In this document: piece by piece, positions 25,101 to 37,460 of the stretch | How positions within the stretch are numbered: position 1 is the first letter of the stretch | Layout: each line of letters starts with the position of its first letter | Made by a program: the position numbers and the translations under genes | Notes under the pieces: model-generated | Told to the model about the DNA's origin: nothing | The model's database searches: none | The model's input: only the letters and a program-made list of their open reading frames with translations | From: Prunus persica | Taxonomy: Eukaryota > Streptophyta > Magnoliopsida > Rosales > Rosaceae | DNA: 64,000 nt | Reading direction: 5' to 3' | Assembly (NCBI RefSeq): GCF_000346465.2 | Contig: NC_034014.1 | Coordinates: forward strand, 26,607,600-26,671,599

Positions 25101-27089
25101 TAATGAATGGAGAGAGTGTAATTCAAGAAGCCAAATCACACTGCAGTAAAATTTCAAATTGCAAAAGATGCATCTGTGAAATTCTTCAAAGATGACAAAC
25201 TTTAGCGCTACAACATGATTACATGACCACAGGTTTAACCATAACAAAACAACATCAAGTTGCCAATCTCACAAAACACCCCCAAGACACAGAGAAATTA
25301 ACAACTCTCTAGTAAGGGTGAATTTATGGCTCCAAAATTTTCTATAGAAAAATACTTTTACAACTCCGTTGACAACTGAAAAAATGCAGAAAGTTTTACA
25401 TATTATCAGGATTTCCTTTTTTCATATTAAAGCAATGAACATGACTTCTACAAGTTCACTTTTCTTGAATCAGCTTCATCTCATATGTTAAACACCATGC
25501 CAGATGAATTATAGTTGTGGCCTACTTTATAGGATGGGGAGGTTGGGCAATTTTCCCACGTTACAAGAAACGACGATTTTACTTATGAGTCTCAACTTGC
25601 CGACTGAGAAAATGCACAGATGTGTCAGTACTTAGAAATATAAACAAAAAACAGGGTTTTAACAGATAACATATTCCAACCAACATTGGCACTGCCATGA
25701 AACTTCACTTACAGGCTACACTGCGAGGTTGGGAACCTAGGCATTCTCTGTGACTCAGACCCATTACTGCACCTAACTCCCTCAGATCTACCCTCCATGA
25801 GTGGAAGCCTTCAGAATTTGTAACAGTTCAAGCAATGATGCTTTGAAAATCCCCAATAAAAGCAGAAGTTGTGTCCTTTCTTGGTCTCAAGTATTGAAAG
25901 TGAATAATGTGGTATTGAAACTAACCTTTTGTCCCAGATTGAAGTTCACCAACCATTATACTAATTCTACTTGTCATATGATACATGTAATGGTTGATTG
26001 AAATTCTCCCAGGATATACCCACATCCTTCTGAAACTAATCGATAAAAGAAATATCACATCACGGTGGGAGGTTTTAACGGATCACCAAGGCCATAAACC
26101 AAAAATTAACCCTCGTTACAAACTGAAAGCAACCTTCGCCTTTAAGAAAAAGAAAATGTTTGCTTACAATAAGGAGTTTCAGAAAGGATATCACTGGCAA
26201 CTGAATTGTGAACAAGGTGGCTTCTGGAGTGATTAATCCTTGTTGCCAAGAAAGGTTCAGTTCAGCGCTTATTTGGGATCTCATGACTTATTCACTCTGG
26301 TAATCTGTTAACTTTATCGAGGAGGAGTGGAAGACTTGGATTTTATCTGCTAATGAGCTATTGATCCTAAATATCAGAAAAGGGCAAGGTTTCTCGCCTA
26401 TCAAACTAGAATTATGACTTCAACGACATAAAATTTGAAAGGGAATGTTAAAACTTCCTAGCCACAGTACCAAATGCCTAATTTCCAAACTCTCAAGAAA
26501 ATTGATGCTGATAATCCATGAGAAAGAAGAAGGAAAAAAAACTACTTTTCATAACATTAAAAATATTGAATTAATGGTGCTTTAACTACAGCTTTCATTT
26601 TCTGCAATAAGTAATCTACTAACATATTGAAGTGAAAATGAGCCATCATTTCCTACCAAATTAGCTTAATAATAGAACTGTGATAAGGAATCTCATGTCA
26701 ATGATCATAAGATTAACAATTATTGGTACTACAATAATCTCAACAGGAACAATGAGAAAAATGAAGAGCATGTACTGAAAAGAAGAGCTTACTCGATCTT
26801 TAGGCCGCCATTTGGAGACCAGACCACTATCAGATGGACCTAGTGGCACGCAAGCCTCGAAGGCGTCGTGCCGAAGTTCACACAATACAATGGTTTGGGG
26901 CAAGTAGGCCATGCTTGTGGCAGTGGTGGCCGTGGCATTTCCATAACTACTACTAGCAGTCTCGGATTCCCTTCTCTGCGAGCTCAAATCGCCGTCTTCG
27001 TGACTGGAGGCGCAGTCGTCCAAGTGGTTTGGGACCACGACCACGGAGGATTGCGAAAACCGGGAGGCCATCAAATCCCCCAATGCCAT
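16191..27089 (-). CDS. RAPTOR1: RAPTOR1, regulatory-associated protein of TOR, 1346 aa, 23 exons
   Basis: Exons in order: 27089-26793, 24863-24761, 23900-23818, 23730-23572, 23481-23365, 23244-23087, 22721-22567, 22452-22308, 22226-22148, 21968-21867, 21372-21289, 21172-21062, 20760-20407, 20295-20106, 19881-19321, 19098-18772, 18662-18539, 17882-17749, 17645-17500, 17376-17275, 17050-16965, 16734-16650, 16529-16191. All phases agree; the sum is 4041 nt (Arabidopsis RAPTOR1B is about 1344 aa). The N-terminal caspase-like RNC domain contains [20 protein letters not shown] and [16 protein letters not shown]. Middle helical (HEAT-like) repeats contain [13 protein letters not shown] and [14 protein letters not shown]-terminal WD40 repeats contain [23 protein letters not shown] and [18 protein letters not shown] recruits substrates such as S6K to the TOR kinase in TORC1. 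The start ATG ([12 protein letters not shown]) matches the family. Intact. Confidence 0.97.
21248..21288 (-). repeat. Relic copy of RAPTOR1 exon 12 start inside intron 11
   Basis: Read on the minus strand, the first 40 bases of intron 11 (ctgtgggatatttcc, then ttctgaagctgtt) match the first 41 bases of exon 12 (ctgttgggatatttcc, then ttctgaagctgtt) with two substitutions and one gap over about 34 bases. The copies are about 117 bp apart. The relic begins right at the exon 11 donor. Confidence 0.8.
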
Positions 27090-27481
27090 TCAAATCGAAA
27101 ACCCTCAGAACACAAGCAAAAGAGCAATCAATGTTCGTACTAATTGAAAAACCATGCCCTAAAAAGCAATGGAAGCAGTCACACCCTAGGTATTATTGGG
27201 ATCGAGAAAGCTGGAGAGCGGAGGAGCGAGATGGGGAGTGTGGTGTGATGGGGCTAATCAACGAAGCCGCTGAACCAGCGGCGCATGGAGATTCGCCTGA
27301 TGAAAGAAAGAGAATCCAGCTCGGAAAGCCCCAGAAAATCCCAGAAACGGGTCTGAAAACCCTAGAAACCCTAGGTGACGAAGAGGATGATGGAGGCGCA
27401 TAAAACAGTGGCGGCACAACGGGAAAAATAAAAAATAAAAACTCAGCAACAAAAATATGGATTTCTTTCTTCAACAGCGCA

Positions 27482-27512
<31 letters not shown>

Positions 27513-27530
27513 TGTGTGTGTGTTTGTATG
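27090..27530 (-). promoter_or_regulatory. RAPTOR1 5' leader and promoter with (GA)n(GT)n
   Basis: The region upstream of the RAPTOR1 start codon includes a (GA)n run at 27485-27512 passing into (GT)n to about 27525. On the minus strand this reads as AC then CT, the pyrimidine-rich configuration common in plant core promoters and leaders. No convincing TATA box is seen. Confidence 0.5.
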
Positions 27531-30500
27531 TGTGTCAAGTGTGCGTTTGTTCGTGAAATTTTGTTTTTCTTTCTTTCCGATTATCTCCCCCACAGCCCAC
27601 CCTCCACTGAGTTTTTTTCCGGGTCCGGGTCCGGGTCGTTTTTTTTTGCTATTTTAAACTACGTTTTTTTACCTGCCGGCCAAGCAAAAATCTACGCTTT
27701 TTTACCTCTTATGGGTTTTGCACAAACAACAAGAAAACGACTATATTTCTCTCACTCTTCCTTTGTATTTTCCTTAACTGCCGGGGGTATTGGTTGGTAC
27801 CATGTACTGTTTTTGTAGGAAGGAGGCTTCAACTTTTCATAGTACAAATCAATAACCAGTCTATGTAATTGATTGCTTTGAGCCAAACTTTTAAATCCTT
27901 TTAAGGAAATAAAAAAAGAGAACAAATCCAATTGGACTATCTTCATACAATTCAGTGGTAAGTGGTATTTTCTTTTAAATAATTTTCATATTATTATCGT
28001 GATAACTTTCTACACATATACCATAAGAGTTTAAATATTCATATATTTTGTGTTTGTGAAAATGTGTATAAAAAATATGCTTATCAACATTTGTCCTAAT
28101 TTTTTTGTCAAAATTTGATAGGCAGGGGAGATGTGCTATTAAAGTTTGAATATGAGATGACTGAACTATAGACTCATTGTCCATCATTTGCACTTATTAG
28201 CAATCCGTTTAATGATTTGTTTTGATAATTCATAAACACATAATAAGCACACGGCTATTTTTTATGAAATAAAACCTTACATATATAGTTAATGTTGTTT
28301 TTGTGATTGGGGACCTTAATGGTAACCTCATTCTTAGTCATAATGAACATGAGACAAAGTGACAAGTTATTATCCTTATTGATAAAGGCATATCTTAAAG
28401 AAGGTTAAAATTGGGTTTGTACAACAATAAATAGTAAAGAAACCAATTTTTCGTTTATATAAATCCAACAAAAAAATTATTGAAATAAAAATAGTAATGA
28501 AGGGATTGACTAAATGAATATCGATTTGGCCACAGACACCTCAGCAAAAAAATTGTACACGAGTATGTTGTGGTGTTATTGAATATGCTTGCTTACATTC
28601 AAAGAAGGAATTATATACTTGTGGGGAGCGTCCATTTTTGTTTCTGTAGCCACGTTGGTCTATGTCGCAAGTTGACCATGTTACCCCTCCTAGGAACCTC
28701 GTGTCCTGTCCCATTTTCATGATTTGATCGTCAAACACATGTTTGGTTGTCTTCCATTCAATTTAAGCACTTAATTCCAATCTCATCACTACCATAATTG
28801 CCTTTAACATGCACAAACTCAACTCATATGCCATTTCAAAGCATATTCTTATTTCACATATATTTGGTGGTTTTTATCATAACACGATAAGAATAGGGTG
28901 GTTAAGAATATTTATTATTTAATATCGAGTGTCACAAATATTATCTTTTTTAATATCGCAACGGCTTATAATTTGTATATTTCGATTGTGTTTAAAATTT
29001 ACGTTAATCATATTTCTAATATAAATTGTAACCCAAAACCAATAAAAAAAATAAAAATAAAACATATTTTGTATAAGAGAAAATTCTCCATTATTATAAT
29101 GAAAATGAAAGGCTAGTAGTGATAAGCTCGAGATTAATATAAAGTATATCCCGTGACGCATGTGTACTGACCTCATTGTGTCCCAATCAATTGTGCAAAC
29201 AAAGGTAAGCTAAATGATTAAGCACTTGATTTCAAAATTAATTTAAGATTATATACTTTTACGCATGCTTAAGCAATAAGCAGGTCGTCCACGTGTTGCT
29301 TGCTGTCTCATCCAATGTCTACCCTATGGACTCTCGTGGTTGATGATGTTCAGAGAGGACTGGCAAATGGGGTTAAAAGACATGCCAAATTCTTCCGATT
29401 TGATTGCAAATTTATGCAAAACACGACATTAATATAATAACTCATGTTTTGTTCTGATTAAGACTTCTTGTTGATCACATTCAGAGGATTTTAATTTTGC
29501 AAATGTCAGAGAGGGATTATGTGTAAAGTCAAAAACATCAGCTTGTTGCCAATGCCAAGTAAAGGCACTAGAAACATGCGTTGAAAGTGAAAGGGTAGTG
29601 TTATCCTCTGGTTAAAAGAATATTACGGGTACAAAGCTTACTTAGCAAAAATCTAGCCTAGATTAAAGAATATTTGTACATGTGTAGAAAAATAGTGCTT
29701 ATTTAGGACGAATTTTTCCTTGTTCAACCCAAACAAATTCAACACTTGTGATAAATATATGCCTTTAAGAATAAAAGTGAATTTGTCAAATCAACAGTTG
29801 TATAAGTGTTTTTGAAAAATAAATATTATGTTACTAAAATAGTAAAGATGATAAAAACGAATCTTAAGTTGAGCCTCAATTAGTGATGAAATTATTATTA
29901 AAATATGAGGTTTTGGTTAAGTGAAAAAATGAGTGGACTAAGGTTAGCGTTTAGGTCAATTAATTCTAAATCCCCCCATGTGGTGCGTCTTCGGTCTCAA
30001 CTTAAAATTTTGGCTCCATCTTAATTTATGTGACAATTTAACAATTATAGAATAATTAAGTGATTTATCAGGGGCATTGATACGATACAAATCAATATCA
30101 GTATGTATAGAGCTAAACAAGAGTTACATTGAGCATGTCAATCAACATCAAAGAGCTATGAAAGGGAAAATTGTCTTAATTTCTAAGCCTCGCCGTATCT
30201 GGAAGGTCCATCAAATATCCACGAGCCAAAGCCAAGCTTTTGAACTCGTTTGGTTGGAAACTAAATACAAGTGTACCATGATTGATGTTTTTTTTATAGC
30301 CAGCACGACACGTGAAACAGGTCGGGGTGATCACTACACTCCCCCAAGATCTTATCAAAATTTTGATTGACATGACAGTGCCTTGTTACGTGGCTTGCAT
30401 TTGGAAAAAGTTGGCCTGAATTCCAGGTGAAATAAGGTCTTCATGCTGTGTATGTGAAGTGACGTGATCCCAGAGAGACTGACTTTGTTAACCAAATGCA

Positions 30501-30644
30501 ACAATGTCTGATTGAAGTTCCAATTAAAATCTTCGGTTATGACTCAAAATCTGAGTGCTGGCTCTAATATTGACAAACACATACATTAGTGAATGCATTT
30601 GGTCACAACGTGTAAATATGTGAGGCCAACATTATCGTTCTATG
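27531..30644. other. Gene-free AT-rich region
   Basis: A short triple cgggtc repeat lies at about 27618-27638. I see no conserved coding region, RNA gene or complete transposon. Open frames here are short and lack motifs. Confidence 0.45.
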
Positions 30645-30653
30645 TAAATGAAA

Positions 30654-31390
30654 GAGTGCTAACAAACTCTAAAATTAATTGAGTACATTTTATAATTTAA
30701 ATATATTATAATATTTTAATTAAAATGTAAAATTAATTAAGTACACCCTATAGAACTACCAAAAATACCTTTAATACACCATAATACTTGTACCATTATT
30801 TTATAGTTGATTTTCAGCTTGATTTTTTTATTAGTGTTTATAAATCTTTGACTTTTCATATAGATTTATACTTCTACTAAAATTGTTGACATTTTTTTTG
30901 CAATTCCAAGTTCTTGCAATTCCGAAATACAGTTTCTTTCTTCTTTATTTTTAACAAATCTTTTATAATATTTTATTTGTTGTCCAAATCATAATATTAT
31001 GTTGGTAACTTTGTATGTATTAGACACTTTTTTCAGGAACAGTTGCTGAAAAAATTGGGTATAGGGATCTGTTGGCAAAAATTAACATGGAAATGGTAGA
31101 GGATGCAGTACGAACTGCAAATGCAAATGAATTTATCAGAAATCTCTTAGGTGGATACAAAACCAACATAGGACAAGAGGCTTAAGTTTGAGTGGAGGTC
31201 AGAAGCATGTAGGAGCACGTAGTTTCACCATATATACAAGCTTAGTAAGGTGTACTTAATAAAATTATATTTGTTTCACAATTTCATATATCATTTTTGG
31301 TCATTTTATATTAGGATAAATCAGTAATTCAATATATACTTTTATAGTAGAGTGTACTCAGTTAATTTTATGGTTCGTTTAGCAGCACTC
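30654..31390. mobile_element. Pack-MULE-type element carrying a host gene fragment, 737 bp
   Basis: The terminal inverted repeats begin GAGTGCT on both ends and continue with interrupted similarity for about 40 bp (left aaaattaattgagtaca; right, reverse complement, aaaattaactgagtaca). The flanks are taaatgaaa (30645-30653) and taaattaaa (31391-31399), a 9-bp duplication with one mismatch, the size made by Mutator-like transposases. There is no transposase inside. Instead it holds an ABC-transporter exon with its upstream intron end, the definition of a Pack-MULE. Confidence 0.7.
31037..31245 (+). pseudogene. ABC transporter exon fragment (ABCB/TAP-like nucleotide-binding domain)
   Basis: A splice acceptor (ttttttcag) is followed by codons for GTVAEKIGYRDLLAKINME, VEDAVRTANANEFIRNL and GYKTNIGQ, then TAA. 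In the +1 frame GLSLSGGQKH follows, which is the ABC signature motif LSGGQ. This is the stretch between the Q-loop and signature motif of half-size ABCB transporters, close to the plastid ABCB29 type from memory. The stop and frameshift, the lack of Walker motifs and its position inside a Mutator-like element show it is a captured, non-functional fragment. Confidence 0.8.
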
Positions 31391-31490
31391 TAAATTAAAA
31401 ATAGCCAAAAACACAAGGGTGTAAAAATCCTGTAATATTATTTCTGTCTAGGGTTTAGATTAGATATATTGTGGTGGAGGTACGTGGGGA

Positions 31491-31949
31491 TGTTGATGCG
31501 AAAAAGTGGTTTTACACGTGGTTCTCCCAACTTAGTGATATTATGTCTTCGGAAGGGAATTTGCCTTCGGAAGATTAAGTTCCTGCAAAAGGACACGTTC
31601 GGTAAGACCTTGGGATACCGGTGTGGTACCTGCCGAAGGCTCTCCGATGCTTAAGTAAGTACGGATTTAGTAAATATCAGATTACAGATCAAGCGGTAGC
31701 GTACCGTTGATTTCTCCAACTTCCTTTTGGGGATAGGGGTCCTCTTATATAGGCCTTGAGAGGCGTGCATTGTGCTCATATTTCCGATGTGGGACTGTAG
31801 AAGCGGATTGTGAGCATGACACGTGTCCTAGGGCAAAAGAGTCAAGATGTATAGCTTCGGTAGGGTACATGCCGAAGGATTTATTGTGATAAATATCGAT
31901 TCCGTCCACGTGTTTGGCAATCACAGGTCGTTTATTTCCCGTATAAATA
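31491..31949 (-). repeat. 3' LTR of the Tat-like element
   Basis: 459 bp, collinear with 46176-46634. The outer end is TGTTGATGCG in plus orientation, and the inner end (gtataaata) has lost the usual CA terminus by substitution. It contains ccttcggaag palindromic words. Confidence 0.9.
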
Positions 31950-32636
31950 GTAGTCCCTCAAGTTCTCTTCCGAAGGTCCTTCGGAAGGGAATTTAGTTCT
32001 CCCTGGCAGTTCGTAGGTGCCCTGCCGTTCGGTAAGCTCGTTTGGAATAGACTCCCCTGAGACCCGAAGGGTCGTCGATGCTGAGAGGGGTGAGGGCAGA
32101 GATACGCTTCGTCTTCCGTGCCTGGCGTGCTGAGACGCTTCGTCTTCCGCGCCTGACGCGCAATCAACGTCGCCATTCACCGTGTGACACGTAGCCAGCG
32201 AAGCCTCGCCTGACGGTCGCATTTATGAGCCGTTTGGTTTCCCGAGGCATACCGTTGCAGCGCTCTCCCTATAAATAGAGGATGCTCCAGGCGTAAAGCT
32301 CACTTTGCATTTGAGAGTTGACGCGAGAGCTCTGTGTAGGTGATTTCCGAAGAGAGTGAACGGCAATCCAGGCGATTTTCACAGAAGTTCTTGGCATTCA
32401 AGGCGATTTTCGAAGCCTACATTCGGCAGTCAAAGCTTCCCATAATACTCAAGGTAAGGTACCGTTCGGTATTCCCAAAATACTCTCTTTATTTATCTGT
32501 ACGTATTTTCTTGGGGTAGGCTAGCCGATTGTTAGTAAGGTTTTCCTTCGGTGGTCTAGTGAGCCATAAGTAGCGACGTAGGCATCGGTAGGGTAGTTTA
32601 TGACACGTCCTTAGCCTTCCTTTCCCTGTTTTGTAG
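31950..32636 (+). other. Promoter, leader and 5' UTR intron of the antisense ORF
   Basis: Sequence between the 3' LTR and ATG 32637. It holds repeated ccttcgg/ccgaag words, a TATA-like element, and an apparent leader intron 32454-32636 (CTCAAG/gtaagg to ttttgtag) ending directly before the ATG. A near-direct repeat, agacgcttcgtcttcc/gatacgcttcgtcttcc, lies at about 32101-32150. Confidence 0.5.
32269..32278 (+). promoter_or_regulatory. TATA box for the antisense ORF, copy 1
   Basis: CTATAAATAG in a GC-rich context (ctccctataaatagagg), about 185 bp upstream of the leader intron. This is a good plant TATA consensus in the orientation of the additional ORF, opposite to gag-pol. Confidence 0.55.
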
Positions 32637-34908
32637 ATGTCTGCTAGCGAGTTGTCCTTCGGCAGTGAGCCCAATGCGTTCGATGAGGAGTTGTCATCGG
32701 GCTGTGACACATCCAGCGGGGCTGCGAGCCTCGAAGTCGAGGGTGGAGAGGACACCGATGTTGAGATAATCGGTGAGGAGGTGAACTCCGTTCCCACCCA
32801 CGGCATCGGTAAGGGACTTATGACGGGGCAACCGTTTCCCTTGGCCGCGGTCTATAAGGATGGTACCCACTTCGGTACCTTTGAACATCAGCCGGAGGCT
32901 TCCACCTCCGGTCGTGATGAAGGCGTTGCTGGTCCCTCTTGGCCAAGGGTGACGATCATCCACCGGGAGCGGTCTAGGATACCGGTGGGTGTGCCGAAGA
33001 AGACCCTGTTCGGGGTCGATTACTTGGAGCCCAACAAGATTACCGAACGGAAGCTGGAGAAGATTAGGGCCGAGTACCTCATCCCGAACTCGGTGAAGAT
33101 GAGGATTCCGAGTCCTACCGAGTCCCTCAGCGACCATGGGGATGGTGAGGTCACCTTCTTCACCGATGTGCTTCTGCAAGGAGTTAGGTTGCCGTTGCAG
33201 CCTGCCGTGCAGAAGATACTCGCCCAGATAGGGTACGCTCCAGGCCAGTACAATCCCAACTTTTGGGTGGCCTTGATGGGGGTGATAGCTGCGTTCAGGA
33301 TTGCCGGGGAGGAGGAGCCCTCCTACGAGCAGTTCTCGTATCTGTACAGCATCACCAAATCCAAGAGTGCCGATCACGGCGGCTGGGTTCAGGCGAACTG
33401 CCTGAAGGCTTCAGAGCGGGGGCACTTTATCAGCTCGATGCCGACTTCCCAGAAGTTGTGGAGGAATCGGCGGGTGCTACTCTCCGGTGATTGGGAATCG
33501 CCATCGGGAGTACCCCCACGATTTTCGGTACCCACGACGTTTCAAATTGCCGGTAGGTTTCCGAGTTACCGATCGGTGGGCTGACCATTGCCTCTCTTCA
33601 CTCTTATGTTATCTTGAACTAACTCTTGAACTCACTCTTTCTTCGGACAGGTAAACTCAAGCAGCCGAACCCTAACCAGAGTGAAATTCGGCAGCTCGAC
33701 AGAGTGAGGCTGAAGGTGCCTGCTGCCGAGCGAGTGTATCCGCGCTTCCTCTTCACCAACAATCTGATCAGAGCCGGCCTCGTCAACCCTACCGAGGGTA
33801 AGTATACTATGCTCCCCCTTTCTTGTATTGTTTGTTTGTTTTTTTTGTGCATGCCGACTGACCGATTGTTTTTGACCAGTGACGGATACAAGGAGAGCTG
33901 CCGAGGCCAAGAAGATGAACGAGTCCTCCAGGAGGCGCCTTATGATGGGCCTGGAGGGCAAGAAGAAGAAAAAACAGCCCGTGGCGTCTCCCGTTCGGCA
34001 GGCAACGGATCCCGAGGACGTGACCCTCGCGGAGCGCCTGCGACAGCTGGGCGCTGAGCCCGTCGCATGGCCGGCTGCCGATGCCCCTGCGCCGAGGCAG
34101 TCCGATGCCGATGCTGCTGCCTCCAGAGCTGCCGGGAAGCGGCCGGTGACAGTGGACTTGGAAGCCTCGCCGGCTTCCAAGCGGAGCCGTCCGTCGGAGG
34201 CTTCGAGGGCCGTCCTTGTGGTGGAGGACGAGGACGGACCTACCGAGGCCGTCACCATTGCCTGCCCGTCGAAGACAGTGCAGTTCGTCAACCACATGAT
34301 CCTCGGCCGGAGATTGACGAACTGCCGAAGAAGCTTCTTCGGGAGCAGGCCGGACGCGCCTTCCGTCTTCAGGCTTCGGTAAGAATTCTTCCTTATTTCG
34401 TCCGTCCTTTCCTTTTCTTTTTTGTGCTGTGGGGCACCCTTCTGACTCTCTCTTTGTTTTGAGCAGGCGTCTATGGACATGTGGCTCTGCGTCAAGCGGG
34501 CCATCTCTGCTGCTGAGCGGGCGAAGAAAGCCTACGACGATGGCAGAGCCAAGGTTGCCGAAGTGGGCAACGCACTCCAGGACCACGCCCAGCTGCTCAA
34601 GGAGAAAGAGGCTGCCGAACGGCAGGCTCTCGCTTTGGGGGCGAAGGCGGAGGAGATGCGGGTGGCCTTGGAGGCAGCGCAGGCGGCGGCTAGGGATGCC
34701 GAGGCGGCTTCGGAGGCGGTTCAAGATGCCTTGGAGGAGTCTGAGCGGACCAAGGCTGCGGAGATCGAGGCTGCCGTTCGGTCAGCTATCCAGGGATACC
34801 GCTCGTCTGAAGAGTTCACTGCCCTACTGGATGGGGAAGTTGGCTCGGAGATGGCGGACCTGCTGTACCGATTCAAACGGTACAACCCTGGGCAGAAGCT
34901 GAACCTGA
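32637..34908 (+). pseudogene. Antisense additional ORF, copy 1, frameshifted and 3' truncated
   Basis: Exons 32637-33552, 33651-33797, 33880-34378 and 34467-34908 (cut). Exon 1 is an acidic N-terminus (MSASELSFGSEPNAFDEE) followed by a globular region with RLPLQPAVQKILAQIGYAP and PNFWVALMGVIAAFRIAGEE, which resembles plant proteins annotated as putative gypsy-type transposon proteins. Exon 3 is lysine-rich (EGKKKKKQP) and alanine-rich; exon 4 is a predicted alanine/glutamate coiled coil. Compared with copy 2, a 16-bp deletion after 34305 shifts the frame before the exon 3 end, and the similarity stops at 34908, losing the acidic C-terminus. Exon 1 is in frame here, whereas in copy 2 it is broken. 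Function of such ORFs is unknown. Confidence 0.75.
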
Positions 34909-35768
34909 TTTCGCCAGTTTGCGGCTCGGGTAGCCTGCGTGACGCCCAAGACCTGCCAGGGGAATTGACGGATAAGACAGGGGTACAATTAGGTGGTAAT
35001 TTTAAAGGATTTTAAGCTCTTTTATACAGTTATGACTTTCAGCTATTTTATACTAGCTTCTCTGATTTTTCATACATTGATATCTTTATATTTGATTAGT
35101 TATGCAAGTATATTCATCAGTGTATTTACATGTCAGTTCCTTGAGATTCGCACGAGTTATATATATATATATATCTTATATATATTTGTTCAGGTATACG
35201 AGTATATTGATAAACGTATTTATTCTCGTTTATTTGCATACCTTGCATTGAGATATAGTCGAACCATAGATTTATATCCTTAGTTATTTCAAACGGGGGT
35301 TATTATGTTTATAAAGTTGTTTCCAAAAACCTTATTTTTGTCCACTCACATTTTCAACCTGTTTTTCGCCCCCAGGCCGTAGAAGTACGCGGGATCCACC
35401 ACCGGGCCATTCATAGCTTCCGCGCTTTAAAGTCAGGTAGAGTGTTGTAGAAAATCCTTACAACCCTGAAACATTTAGAAAATGCTCTGATATCTAGTTG
35501 AAACTGAGAAACTAGAGTTGAGATTGGTTACTCGAGATATTCTGGCAGTTGGTATGAATTTATTGATTGTTTAACAGGTGGAAAATTTTGGGATTGGTCA
35601 AAATACAGGGGAGACTGCCGAATTTTCGGCAGAAGTCTAAGGGAAATTTTAAAGGGAATTTGTTACGAGAAGGGTAAAAGGGTCTTTTGTGCCCGACATT
35701 CGCCAGGTGTCGAACACGCACAGGACTTGGCTCGAATTCCAAAGCGGAAATTGGGTCGGGTCCTGTCA
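34909..35768. other. Filler segment, LTR-like, unrelated to the host element
   Basis: This begins abruptly where antisense ORF copy 1 ends. It is AT-rich with a (TA)n at 35157-35173, then more GC-rich text ending gggtcgggtcctgtca. The CA end and composition suggest part of another LTR, but I find no matching target duplication or second LTR. No coding sequence. Confidence 0.4.
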
Positions 35769-36535
35769 ACTAATCATCCAATTATAAACTAGGAATGAGT
35801 AAAGAAAAGTAAATGAAATTAAACAAATTATATATGTGATTTAAGTGATATAATCATAAACTTAAACTCTTATATATATATATATATATATGCGGGCCTA
35901 ACGGATCGGGCTTTTGTGGGCGGGTTAGGCCGGGCTTTCTTGGACTTAATCGGGCAAGGTTGGGTTGGGCTTCAGACACCCAAGCCCAAGCCTAGCCCAG
36001 CCCAAAGTAGGCCGGGGCATCTCAAAGCCCATAACGGGCTGGGCCGGCCCTTATCGGCCCATGAGGCCGCGGGCCAAATGATGAGGCCTAATAAGAAGTA
36101 ATTAATAGCAAATATAACAAGTAGAAAAAAAAAAACGTCAAGGGATCCACATTTCATTAAAAAAAAAAACTTATATAATGGGAATAACGCTGATTTGCTA
36201 TTATTGACCAATAACACGTGAAAAAATTATCCTAAATGTTGAAGTATTTGTGATTTTAAATTCAAACCTATGACACATTCCTTTCTCCCTTTCAAACTTT
36301 GATAAAAGGAAAAAGAAAAAATAAAACACAACTCAGGCCTTGTGTGTATACAATTTGTTCGGCCGAATTAAAAGCCCTGACTTTTTCATTTATTAAAATA
36401 AAATAAAAATTGGGTTCAATGGCCAGCAAGTGGGCCATACTATCCGTCAGGCCCAACCTTGTATTCGGTCATACGGCGTTATACTGCTGCCCATTAATTG
36501 TAACATGACCCGACCCAGTCTCTAGATCCCATCCC
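35769..36535. repeat. Dispersed repeat copy A
   Basis: The segment from ctaatcatccaattataaac to ctctagatcccatc is nearly identical to 53731-54512 (copy C), and its later part matches 47691-48060 (copy B). Inside are (TA)n, a GGGCC/GGCCC-rich block (35893-36085) and AT-rich text. No coding sequence. Confidence 0.85.
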
Positions 36536-37357
36536 TTTCTTCAGTTCTTCATCATCTCCTCCGACTAGGAATTGGAACATTCAGTTACTTGCCAACACTC
36601 AACAGAATTGCTTAGAGGCGGTGAAAAAGTATTTCCAAACCCATCGAAACAAATAGTCCTCAAACCTCAACTCTTCTTTTTCCTTCTTCAAATTTTCTTC
36701 AGTCTGCTCCCTCCGGCCCATCTGTTGCTCCTATTTTCCTTTGGTTGGCGGAACGAATATTCCCGCGAGCTGTCGATCTTTTCACATTGAATGCGGCAGA
36801 AATTAGAAAACCCTTTCCTCCCTTCTTCTACATCAACAAAGGTATGTTTCTCTGTCTCTATTTTGGTTTATTTTGTGATTTTATTGTTGGGTTACTTGGA
36901 TTTGGGGAAATTGGTTTACGGTTCTTATCAGTTCTTGTTTTGCAAAGTGGTTGAAGAAATTTTCTATCCACATAAATTTAAAATTTTCATTTTGTAAAAT
37001 ACCCAACCTCTTCTTCTCGGCAGGGGCTAGGTTTTTTCACACTGGTTTCAGTGGCATCACGAGGAAGAAGGATACGGATGAAGAAGAAGAAGAACCTAAC
37101 TTTGTTCTCGACTGCATATGCTCCAGGAGGTATATTTCTTTTTAAAAAATTGATCTCTATTAGATTAGTGAAATTAGTTTCTGGTTTTAGGTGTATTGGT
37201 AGCTGGAATTCTTTTATGACAGAGCATGTTAAACTTTATTTATTGGTAGTTTGTTTATGTTTTTGTTCTTTTGACATGAAATGAGTAGTGTGGTATTGAA
37301 GGACATGGAATTAATATGTGGTTTTAGGTTATAGTTAAACCATTTTCCCCAAATCCA
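36536..37357 (+). pseudogene. Unidentified gene 5'-end fragment
   Basis: The stretch looks like the start of a plant gene. A pyrimidine-rich leader leads to ATG 36791, giving MRQKLENPFLPSSTSTK, then a splice donor (aaag/gtatgt at about 36840). An acceptor (ttctcggcag) is followed by an exon with GLGFFTLVSVASRGRRIRMK and a donor near 37130 (aggag/gtatat). No continuation is present before the retroelement sequence resumes at 37358. I do not recognise the gene. Its leader (36567-36812) is shared with copy B at 48043-48285. Confidence 0.4.
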
Positions 37358-37460
37358 AGTAAGGTTTTCCTTCGGTGGTCTAGTGAGCCATAGGTAGCGA
37401 CGTAGGCATCGGTAGGGTAGTTTATGACACGGCCTTAGCCTTCCTTTCCCTGTTTTGTAG

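Noticed and set aside
32694..34724. Long minus-strand open frames opposite the antisense ORF
   Set aside because: Shadow frames from GC-rich, low-stop coding sequence on the plus strand; no motifs, and introns of the plus-strand gene are crossed.
34909..35768. Solo LTR interpretation of the filler segment
   Set aside because: The CA end is present, but flanks show no target duplication and the left end is undefined.
35769..36535. Copy A as a Helitron
   Set aside because: I found no TC start, CTRR end or terminal hairpin at its borders.
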